A DNA stretch of 64,000 bases from Hoylesella nanceiensis DSM 19126 = JCM 15639 (GTDB lineage Bacteria; Bacteroidota; Bacteroidia; Bacteroidales; Bacteroidaceae): NCBI RefSeq assembly GCF_000379965.1, contig NZ_KB904327.1, positions 707,405-771,404 on the forward strand, given 5' to 3'. The notes below the pieces were generated by a model, which worked only from the letters and a program-made list of their open reading frames with translations, was not told the DNA's origin and searched no databases. Of this stretch, positions 31,057 through 38,509 are shown piece after piece. Numbering within the stretch: position 1 is the first letter of the stretch; each line of letters starts with the position of its first letter. A program made the position numbers and the translations under genes.

Positions 31057-32154
31057 TTAGGCAGTGGTTAAAAGAATACGAACGATGCGATCGGCACTAC
31101 GTCCGTCCCATCGATCAGGAATACCACTGTGTTTCCATTTATCGCTAACCATATCGTTTAGATATTGGTTTAATAATTCTACATCATCACCCACAAGGAC
31201 GTTTGTACCCACTTTCACGGTTTCGATGTGTTCGGTATAGCTGTTAAGAGTGATACAAGGAACACCATTAAAGGTTGCTTCTTCTGCCACATTACCTGAG
31301 TCTGTAATCACACCACACGCATTTTTTGCCAAGAAAGCAAATGAAAGATAAGACAAAGGCTCAACAACTCGAATAGAATCAGCGCATGAATGTTCGCTAA
31401 TCCATTTGTTTACAACCTTTGCAGCATCGTCTCTGAGAGGAGCAATGACTGTCTTCTTATCTGCAACTTTCAACAAAGCAGTTAGTACTTCGTCTACTTT
31501 CTTCTCGTCTTTGATAAGCGCTTTGCGGTTAAGAGTGAATAAAAGATAGTTCTTTTCTTTCAAATTCAATTCTTCTAAAAGATGAGATGTAGATGTTCTT
31601 GTGTGATTAAAGCGAAGAGTGTCCATCAAAATATTACCTACCATGTAGATATTTGATGAGTCTACTCCCTCTTTAATAGCAACACTATTACCGCCAATAC
31701 CAGCTGTAAACAAGTAATCGCTCAAACCATCGATAACCAATCGGTTGATTTCCTTAGGCATATTGATATCGAAACTGCGTGTTCCTGCAACCAAATGTGC
31801 AAGTTTAATGCCTTGTTTTTTGGTGACAATTGCAGCAGCAAGTGTTGAAGCAAGGTCGTCAACAACAATCACTACATCGGTTTTATGCTGTGTTAAATAA
31901 GTTTCGAAAGCAGACATTACACGGCCTGTAAGCTCATTTAAGTTCTCACAAACAACATCAAGATACACGTTGGGCTGTTCTATTTGAAGGTCATCAAATA
32001 GAGTTGGCTCTAAAGTTTCATCGCTTTTAGAACCTGTGTATACTAATTCGAAAGCTACTTGCTCTCCGTTTTCCTGGAATCTCTTTATAGAATGAATGAT
32101 AGGTGCTACCTTTATAAAATTAGGACGAGCGCCTGCCACAATGCAAATATTCAT
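31057..32154 (-). CDS. WecB-like UDP-N-acetylglucosamine 2-epimerase homologue with altered active site
   Basis: A 365-residue protein with the two Rossmann halves of the non-hydrolysing UDP-GlcNAc 2-epimerases. Fold motifs are present: AGARPNFIKVAP at the start, VVDDLASTLAAA, MPKEINRLVID and DSGNVAEEATFNGVP. Several usual catalytic motifs are changed: the family TGQH is YTGSK, HVEAGLR is HLVAGTR (Glu lost), the HRxEN motif is LNRKAL (His lost), and the RDxTERPE segment reads NSYTEHIE. It may therefore bind a nucleotide sugar without the standard epimerase chemistry, or act on another substrate. Cytoplasmic. First gene of a probable two-gene unit with SIMPL. Confidence 0.8.
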   Translation of the reverse strand: MNICIVAGARPNFIKVAPIIHSIKRFQENGEQVAFELVYTGSKSDETLEPTLFDDLQIEQPNVYLDVVCENLNELTGRVMSAFETYLTQHKTDVVIVVDDLASTLAAAIVTKKQGIKLAHLVAGTRSFDINMPKEINRLVIDGLSDYLFTAGIGGNSVAIKEGVDSSNIYMVGNILMDTLRFNHTRTSTSHLLEELNLKEKNYLLFTLNRKALIKDEKKVDEVLTALLKVADKKTVIAPLRDDAAKVVNKWISEHSCADSIRVVEPLSYLSFAFLAKNACGVITDSGNVAEEATFNGVPCITLNSYTEHIETVKVGTNVLVGDDVELLNQYLNDMVSDKWKHSGIPDRWDGRSADRIVRILLTTA

Positions 32155-32187
32155 CTTTTATTCTTTTATTGTATTTCGATATACAGG

Positions 32188-32218
32188 CAAAGTAACAAAA
32201 ATAAATTGAAACTTCAAA
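32188..32218 (-). promoter_or_regulatory. Promoter of the WecB-like/SIMPL unit
   Basis: On the minus strand TTTG (32215-32218) is followed after 19 bases by TTACTTTG (32188-32195), one mismatch from consensus. The ATG is about 34 bases downstream of the second element. Confidence 0.6.
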
Positions 32219-32281
32219 ACTTTTAAGTTGATGTTTTTTATTTATCACATCAAATTTTGATGCGCCTTAAATAAGATGAAT

Positions 32282-32391
32282 AATGTATTGCGTTTACAAA
32301 GGAATTGTGAGGTGATTATAAAAGGAATGCTTTTAGGGTGTAAAAGGATTGATATTACACTCTAAAAGCATTGTAATTATAGCTCAATAGC
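32282..32391. repeat. 22-bp periodic palindromic array, copy 4, running into a gene
   Basis: Five units start at 32282, 32304, 32326, 32348 and 32370, followed by ATTG at 32392. The clearest read AATGCTTTTA ... TAAAAGG and ATTGATATTAC ... TAAAAGC. The last unit overlaps the 3' end of the sulfatase maturase gene: its last four residues and stop codon (AIEL, stop at 32377) are written in repeat sequence. Confidence 0.8.
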
Positions 32392-33606
32392 ATTGTTTTT
32401 AGCCCACTCCATCACATTACTTGGTGGGCGACCTGCTTCATATTCGGCTTTCATAAAGTCCATATAAGGTGCAACATGCGCAAAGAAACGCTTATAGCCC
32501 TTACACAAATAGTTGAGACCTGGCATGCCATAGCAATCGGTTATGAATCTATTTTTAGGACATTCGCCATTACATGCAAACATATAGGGGCACTCTTTGC
32601 ATTGTTTAGGCAACAAATTGTGTTTGTTTTTACCAAAGGTTAGTTGCTGAGGACTATACATCATTTCTGTAAGCGTTTTGTCTTTGATGTTTCCTAACTT
32701 ATATTCTGGAAACACAAAGTGGTCGCATGCATACACATCTCCATTGTGTTCCATCACTCCTGCGTGTCCACATGTGCGTGCAAGGGTGCATATACTTGGA
32801 GTAACTCCTACCCAATTGGCTAACGTTGCATCGAAAAGTTGAACATAATAGTCGCCTACATCTTCTTTAATCCACTCATCAAAAATAGCGCAAAGGAAGG
32901 CTCCCCACTGCTCGGCACTAACCGAATAAGACGTAACCCGTAGATCTTTATCTTTTAAAGAGGCAAGATGTCTGCCATCTGTGTGTTGTATTTGGCGTTC
33001 AACAATTGGAGTGAACTGAATGAAATGACAACCAATGTTTTTAAAGAAGTTGTAGAATTCGATGGGATGATCGGCATTTTGATTGTTAACAACAGCCATT
33101 GCATTCCATTCTACACCATGTTTGTTAAGCAATTCTATTCCTCTCATCACCTCATCAAAGGTATCCTTGCCACGAGGTGTGGTGCGATAGAGGTTGTGCA
33201 TGGCTGCTGTTCCATCAATAGAAAGCCCAATTAAAAAGTCATTATCTTTAAAGAAACGACACCAGTCATCAGTTATAAGGGTTCCATTGGTTTGTAAGCT
33301 ATTTTGAATATCATATCCTTTGCCATACTTTTGTTGTAACTTCAGTGCCTTTTCGTAGAATGATATAGGACGAAGAAGGGGTTCACCGCCATGCCAAGTG
33401 AAGGACACTTGGGGCTGAGTTTGCGACAAGAGATATTGTTGAATAAACTTTTCGAGGAGCGTTTCGTCCATCCACATACTCTTATTACTTGCATATAAGA
33501 ACTGCTTTTCTAAGTAATAACAATATTTACACGATAAATTACAGCTACTGCCAACAGGCTTTAGCATCACATAAAGTGGTTTGGCGAAGGGTGCGTATGT
33601 ATTCAA
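32377..33606 (-). CDS. Anaerobic sulfatase-maturating enzyme (radical SAM/SPASM)
   Basis: A 409-residue radical SAM enzyme that converts the active-site Ser or Cys of sulfatases to formylglycine without oxygen. The SAM-cluster motif CNLSCKYCYYLEK lies near residue 21, TWHGGEPLL follows, and the C-terminal SPASM part has the Cys-rich CKECPYMFACNGECPKN and YLCKGY. The sequence TYAPFAKPLYVMLKPVG before the cluster matches the N terminus of characterised Bacteroides maturases, which supports the TTG at 33606 as start; the first ATG (33567) would cut this part. It lies downstream of a sulfatase gene whose motif is of the Ser type, a natural substrate. The 3' end runs into a 22-bp array. Confidence 0.93.
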   Translation of the reverse strand: MNTYAPFAKPLYVMLKPVGSSCNLSCKYCYYLEKQFLYASNKSMWMDETLLEKFIQQYLLSQTQPQVSFTWHGGEPLLRPISFYEKALKLQQKYGKGYDIQNSLQTNGTLITDDWCRFFKDNDFLIGLSIDGTAAMHNLYRTTPRGKDTFDEVMRGIELLNKHGVEWNAMAVVNNQNADHPIEFYNFFKNIGCHFIQFTPIVERQIQHTDGRHLASLKDKDLRVTSYSVSAEQWGAFLCAIFDEWIKEDVGDYYVQLFDATLANWVGVTPSICTLARTCGHAGVMEHNGDVYACDHFVFPEYKLGNIKDKTLTEMMYSPQQLTFGKNKHNLLPKQCKECPYMFACNGECPKNRFITDCYGMPGLNYLCKGYKRFFAHVAPYMDFMKAEYEAGRPPSNVMEWAKNNAIEL

Positions 33607-33743
33607 AACGTATGGTTTTACGTTATATCACAAAGAGAGGTCAAGATGTTTATAAAACAAACCCTACTCTTTGGGAATATAAAGGGTATTTATTTTTAAT
33701 GTTTTTGTTAAATAGAAGCAACTGAAATGCCTTATAATGTGGA

Positions 33744-33785
33744 GCACTTCTTATTACTTCACTATGCAAAGATAATAAGAAGTGC
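33744..33785. repeat. Perfect 13-bp inverted repeat between sulfatase and maturase
   Basis: GCACTTCTTATTA (33744-33756) and TAATAAGAAGTGC (33773-33785) pair perfectly around a 16-base loop. On the minus strand it lies 85 bases after the sulfatase stop and 140 bases before the maturase start, with no T-run on either side. It may stabilise the sulfatase message or mark a processing site. Confidence 0.6.
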
Positions 33786-33869
33786 CGTTGATGCCATAGA
33801 AAATAATAAGTAATTTACGTCATCTTATTATATAAGAGCACCCCACTCTATTTGTTTTTACATTCTTTT

Positions 33870-35426
33870 TTATTTCTTACTACGTTCTCTTCGTAAGATG
33901 TTTTGCATATCGTAAACCACTTGTGGGTGGTCTTTTGCTACGTTCTTTTCTTCGAAATTAGATGCTTGCATATCGAAAAGCTGTGGCTGAGCGTTATTAC
34001 CTGTTTCGATTTTAGGTCCCCATTGAATCATCTTTGGCCCATCACTTGGTTCGATATACTTCCATTTTTGAGTTCTAACTGATAATACTCGGGTATTACT
34101 TTGCTCTAGAACCCACTCACGAGCATTTGTTTTTTCACCTAAAAGATTAGACAAGTGGTTTTCACTATCAAAGGCACTTCCCTTTGGTAGACGTGCTCCT
34201 ACAAGATGAGCAAATGATGCAAGCCAATCAATCTGCGACAAAAGAACATCTGACTCTTGATTCTTTGCAACCTTATTCTTCCATGAAACAATTACAGGAA
34301 CGGCTGTTCCGCCTTCAAAAGAGCTGTATTTATTGCCTCTGAAAGGTCCTGCTGGGCTATGTCCGTTAAGCAATTCTTCTGCTCTATCTTGATAACCATC
34401 ATCTACAACGGGTCCATTGTCACTACTAATAACGATGAGTGTGTTATCTAAAAGATGATATTTCTCTAGTGCTTTCACGATTTCTCCTACCGACCAGTCG
34501 AACTGTGCAATAGCATCTCCACGCACTCCCATTTTGTTTTTGCCTCTAAATCGATCGTGAGGGAAGCGTGGAACGTGTACATCATTGGTAGCAAAATACA
34601 TAAAGAAGGGCTTTTCTCTATTTTCAGAGATAAACTTAATGGCATGGGTTGTTATGCTATCGGCAATGTTTTCGTCTTTCCAAAGAGCCTTTCCACCGCC
34701 TTTCATGTAACCAATTCGACCGATACCATTCACAATACTCATATCGTGTCCGTGACTAGACTTTTGATTATACAACAATTCAGGATTATCTTTTCCTGTT
34801 GGTTCGCCCTCGAAATTACGATAATAGTTCACCTCTATAGGCGCATTTTCATCATAATTTGCTACTTTTCCATTCTCTATAAAAACGCAAGGAACACGAT
34901 CGGCAGTGGCTGCCATAATGTAATGATAATCGAAACCGATATCACCTAGAGCCGAAGGAAGTGGCGCATTCCAATCTTGTTGACCTGTTTTATCTCCTAA
35001 ACCCAAATGCCATTTGCCTATTGCGCATGTTGTATAACCTGCACTTTTAAACATATCGGCCATTGTAAACTGCTCTGGTCGAATAATCATACCTGCATTT
35101 CCTGGCGCAACATCGGTGTCTTTACGTCGCCAAGCATATTCGCCTGTGAGTAAAGAATAACGAGATGGGGTACTTGTTGACGCTGTTGCATGGGCATTTG
35201 TAAAACGAATACCATTTTTTGCTAGCTTATTTACATTGGGAGTTTGTATATTTTTGGCTCCATAACACTCTAAATCACCATATCCAAGGTCGTCTGCATA
35301 AATCAAAATAACATTGGGTTTACTGGTATTTTTGTTCTTTTGCTCTTTAGATTCTTTTGCTTGTGCTGTTAAAGCCACTAAAAGTGCGGGAGAAAGAGCA
35401 TAGGTTATTTGGGCTATTTTCTTCAT
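33870..35426 (-). CDS. Ser-type sulfatase (arylsulfatase family S1), exported
   Basis: A 518-residue sulfatase with a signal peptide (MKKIAQITYALSPALLVALT). The metal-binding start NVILIYADDLGYGD lies near residue 38 and the activation motif STPSRYSLLTG starts at Ser85, the residue converted to formylglycine. Further metal/catalytic segments are CAIGKWHLG and VISSDNGP. Enzymes of this kind remove sulfate from host or dietary glycans in the periplasm. The maturase needed for Ser-type activation is encoded just downstream. The exact sulfated substrate is not decided by the sequence. Confidence 0.93.
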   Translation of the reverse strand: MKKIAQITYALSPALLVALTAQAKESKEQKNKNTSKPNVILIYADDLGYGDLECYGAKNIQTPNVNKLAKNGIRFTNAHATASTSTPSRYSLLTGEYAWRRKDTDVAPGNAGMIIRPEQFTMADMFKSAGYTTCAIGKWHLGLGDKTGQQDWNAPLPSALGDIGFDYHYIMAATADRVPCVFIENGKVANYDENAPIEVNYYRNFEGEPTGKDNPELLYNQKSSHGHDMSIVNGIGRIGYMKGGGKALWKDENIADSITTHAIKFISENREKPFFMYFATNDVHVPRFPHDRFRGKNKMGVRGDAIAQFDWSVGEIVKALEKYHLLDNTLIVISSDNGPVVDDGYQDRAEELLNGHSPAGPFRGNKYSSFEGGTAVPVIVSWKNKVAKNQESDVLLSQIDWLASFAHLVGARLPKGSAFDSENHLSNLLGEKTNAREWVLEQSNTRVLSVRTQKWKYIEPSDGPKMIQWGPKIETGNNAQPQLFDMQASNFEEKNVAKDHPQVVYDMQNILRRERSKK

Positions 35427-35566
35427 TGTATAGGATTTTTCTTTATTAAAACAATGCCAATGTTTTATTATTAATGTAGTAATACTATCTGTATTTCTCT
35501 ACTAAAGGAATACATTGCAAAGATAATAAATCTTTTCTTTAGAAGGCATTCTAACGTAAAAATTCA

Positions 35567-35574
35567 TAACTTTG
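35567..35574 (+). promoter_or_regulatory. -7 element upstream of the exonuclease gene
   Basis: TAACTTTG matches TAnnTTTG and lies 26 bases before the ATG of the exonuclease gene. No clear TTTG is at the right distance upstream. Confidence 0.45.
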
Positions 35575-35600
35575 TAGATTATAATTGCATTTTACACGTC

Positions 35601-36092
35601 ATGAAAGATTTTGTAGCGATAGATTTTGAAACTGCTAACAGTGAAAGAAGCAGCGTTTGTTCGATTGGAATTGTGATTGTTAGAGATGGAGTAATTACTG
35701 ATTCGTTCTATTCTACTATTCAACCTGAACCCAACTATTATTCATATTGGTGCACTAAAGTGCATGGACTCACTAAAAGTGACACGGAAGAGTCGCCTTG
35801 CTTTCACGAGATTTGGAAGCAAATTGAACCTAAGATTGGCGATTTGCCCTTTGTTGCACACAATAGTAGATTTGATGAGAGCTGTCTTAAAGCGGTATTT
35901 AAGGTGTATCAAATGGATTATCCCGATTACACTTTCTTCGATACACTTAGTGCTGCACGTCGAATACTCCCCCATTTACCTAACCATCAGTTGCATACTG
36001 TTGCTCAAGAATGTGGCTATTGCTTAGATAATCACCATCATGCTCTTGCCGACGCCGAAGCTTGTGCCCACATCGCCCTGCAAATTCTGTAA
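35601..36092 (+). CDS. DnaQ-like 3'-5' exonuclease
   Basis: A 163-residue DEDDh-family exonuclease. Motif I is FVAIDFETAN, motif II lies in VAHNSRFDESCL, and motif III is HHALADAEACAHIAL, so all acidic residues and the His are present. This single-domain type resembles the proofreading epsilon chain of DNA polymerase III but is short and free-standing, so it may act in DNA repair or RNA trimming. It is divergent from the sulfatase gene. Confidence 0.88.
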   Translation: MKDFVAIDFETANSERSSVCSIGIVIVRDGVITDSFYSTIQPEPNYYSYWCTKVHGLTKSDTEESPCFHEIWKQIEPKIGDLPFVAHNSRFDESCLKAVFKVYQMDYPDYTFFDTLSAARRILPHLPNHQLHTVAQECGYCLDNHHHALADAEACAHIALQIL

Positions 36093-36412
36093 GGGAAAGG
36101 TATGATAGTTGTCGGAAGGAAGGTAGAATTAAGTAACAAATTCAGCTACTAATGTATTTCTTTTTTCAGCTTTCACAGTTTATTTTCATTATTTATAAAT
36201 ACAGGAAATTCTACCCAAGAAAGCTAACATAGCCCTACTTGAGTAGAATTATCCACTAAACACTTAAACACATACAATAGTTATAACCTTATTTGAATAT
36301 CACTTTGTATCAAAAAATCTAATTCGTTATCACTACGATTCTCTTTATTCTAAGTCTTTTCAATAAATTAAAACTTTCGATTTGCTTTTTACATTATATC
36401 TATAAAACGTTA
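36093..36412. other. Intergenic region between convergent exonuclease and GH43 genes
   Basis: The 320 bases contain no convincing gene or terminator. The only structure seen is the word GGTAGAATT at 36122-36130, its inverted copy AATTCTACC at 36207-36215 and a third partial copy at 36243-36250. Confidence 0.5.
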
Positions 36413-38509
36413 TCAGCGTGTTGAAAATTTATATATTGTATGACTTTTATATACTTCTCCAGGACTAAGCCAAGTACTTGGCCAGTTATTATGATTAGGA
36501 CTATCAGGATAATGTTGTGTTTCTAAGCACACTGCAGAATGTTTTGGATAGCGATAACCATGCTTTCCTGCAAAAGATGCATCAAGAAAGTTACCTGTGT
36601 AGACCTGTATTCCAGGTTCATTGGTAAATACTTGCAACATGATTCCTGTCTGAGGGCTATATAATGAAGCTGCAACCTTATGCTCATCAGGTCGTCCGTT
36701 ATTCCAAGTATTTAAGCACCAGTTATGATCAAAGCCATGTGCATTACGTGTCATAGCAAAAGATTGGTTATTGATATCTTTACTTAATGGTGTTGGTTTA
36801 CGAAAATCCATAGGTGTACCATTTACCTTTAGTATTTTACCCGTAGGCATATAGGTCGTATCTGCGGGTGTATAATAATTAGAATTGATATAAAGGAATT
36901 GATTTTCTCCATGCAAAGAAGGATTTCCATTAAGATTAAAATATGAGTGATTTGTCATATTTATAACCGTTTTCTTATCTGTGGTTGCCTCATAACGAAT
37001 ATCAATTGCATTATTTGCTGTAAGTGTATAAAACACTTTTGCAGAGATTGTACCAGGGAAACTATTATCCCCATCGGGAGAAACAAGACTCATTTCTATT
37101 GTAGAATCATTCAATTGCTTACCATCATACACTTGGTATTGCCATCCTTTAAATCCTCCATGTAGACAATGTCCAAAATTATTCTGAGGTAATTGTATTG
37201 TTTTTCCATCTATAGTAATGCGACCTTGATTGATTCGATTGGCATAACGTCCGATAGCTGCACCAAAATCAGAACCAAAATTTTGATAATCTGCATATTG
37301 CATAATATTATCATAGCCTAAAACAACATCTTGTAGAACTCCCTTTCTATCTGGAACCATAATTGAAACTATACGAGCACCAAAATTTGTAATACATACT
37401 TCCATACCATTACGATTCACTAGTGTATAAAGCCGTGTTTCTTTTCCATCTACACTAGCATTAAAGTTATTAGGATTTAAGCCTGAGCGTGTTATAACAC
37501 TATTGTTTTTTGTACTGATTGAAGGAAGAATATCTGCATTAGAATTTGAATTATCTACGACCAAAGGCCATCCATCAGCCCAAACAATATGACTAAGCCA
37601 TACCATACGACCAGCATCTGGATCTGTACTTTTAAATCCATGATAAATCATATAGTCATTCCCTTTATCATCTGTAACCAATGATGAGTTGTGTCCAGGA
37701 CCAATAATACTATTATTTTTATTTAATAACACCTCATAATGGTTATCAAGTAAACTCTTACCTGATTTATCAACATATGGTCCAAAGAGATTTTTTGAAC
37801 GTCCAACAGTTACTTTATATGTACTACGTACTCCTTCACAGCATGTTCCTGATGAACCAAATAAATAATAAAATCCTCCTTTTCGTTTGATATTAGTAGC
37901 CTCCATAAATGTTCCTGCAATCTTTTGAGGCTTACTTCCTTGCTTTATATGTAAACCATCATTTGTTAGTTCAACACCATAAATACCACGGAAAGATCCA
38001 AAGAAAAGATATTTCTTTCCCCCTTCCTCTATATAAAAAGGATCAATACAATTTTGGATTCCTATTTGTTTACTTGTAAATAAACATCCTTGATCGGTAA
38101 ATGGTCCAGAAGGAGAATTACTTATAGCAAGTCCAATACCTGCATCCCATTCTCCACCCCATACTGATTTAGAATAGTATAAATAATACTTTCCATTCAC
38201 TCGTTGTATATCAGGAGCCCAGATTCCTCCTTTAGGGAGCCATTTGGGTCTTGAGGTATCTGTAAAAGCAGTTCCGACTTGTTTCCAATCCACTAAATTC
38301 AAAGAATGAAATATGGGAACATTATGGATATCTTCTGTTGCATAGAGATAAAAGCTTCCATCTTCAGCACGTATTACTGTAGGATCTGGCGCACTAGTTT
38401 CTATCACAGGATTTTTATAAGTCACAGTTTGCGAATATAAAACCTGAGGTAATAGCGGCAAGAATGTACTCATTGCCGTTGTCAAGATTGTTTTTGTTAA
38501 TTTTTTCAT
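36413..38509 (-). CDS. GH43 glycosidase fused to aldose 1-epimerase, exported
   Basis: A 698-residue protein with a signal peptide and two catalytic domains. Residues about 30-325 are a five-bladed GH43 domain: the catalytic base Asp in SAPDPTVIRA, the pKa-tuning Asp in IQNCIDPFYIEE and the acid Glu in FMEATNIKRKG are all present. Residues about 340-698 are a GalM-type mutarotase with HGGFKGWQYQVYD, NMTNHSYFNLNG and VCLETQHYPDSPNH. GH43 enzymes cleave arabinan, arabinoxylan or galactan side chains with inversion; the attached mutarotase would quickly re-equilibrate the released sugar. The ATG overlaps the TGA of the upstream regulator gene by four bases (ATGA), so both are translationally coupled. 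Sugar specificity is not decided. Confidence 0.9.
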   Translation of the reverse strand: MKKLTKTILTTAMSTFLPLLPQVLYSQTVTYKNPVIETSAPDPTVIRAEDGSFYLYATEDIHNVPIFHSLNLVDWKQVGTAFTDTSRPKWLPKGGIWAPDIQRVNGKYYLYYSKSVWGGEWDAGIGLAISNSPSGPFTDQGCLFTSKQIGIQNCIDPFYIEEGGKKYLFFGSFRGIYGVELTNDGLHIKQGSKPQKIAGTFMEATNIKRKGGFYYLFGSSGTCCEGVRSTYKVTVGRSKNLFGPYVDKSGKSLLDNHYEVLLNKNNSIIGPGHNSSLVTDDKGNDYMIYHGFKSTDPDAGRMVWLSHIVWADGWPLVVDNSNSNADILPSISTKNNSVITRSGLNPNNFNASVDGKETRLYTLVNRNGMEVCITNFGARIVSIMVPDRKGVLQDVVLGYDNIMQYADYQNFGSDFGAAIGRYANRINQGRITIDGKTIQLPQNNFGHCLHGGFKGWQYQVYDGKQLNDSTIEMSLVSPDGDNSFPGTISAKVFYTLTANNAIDIRYEATTDKKTVINMTNHSYFNLNGNPSLHGENQFLYINSNYYTPADTTYMPTGKILKVNGTPMDFRKPTPLSKDINNQSFAMTRNAHGFDHNWCLNTWNNGRPDEHKVAASLYSPQTGIMLQVFTNEPGIQVYTGNFLDASFAGKHGYRYPKHSAVCLETQHYPDSPNHNNWPSTWLSPGEVYKSHTIYKFSTR

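Noticed and set aside
33489-33725. 78-codon plus-strand frame near the maturase start
   Set aside because: It overlaps the conserved N terminus of the maturase on the other strand and shows no protein-like features.
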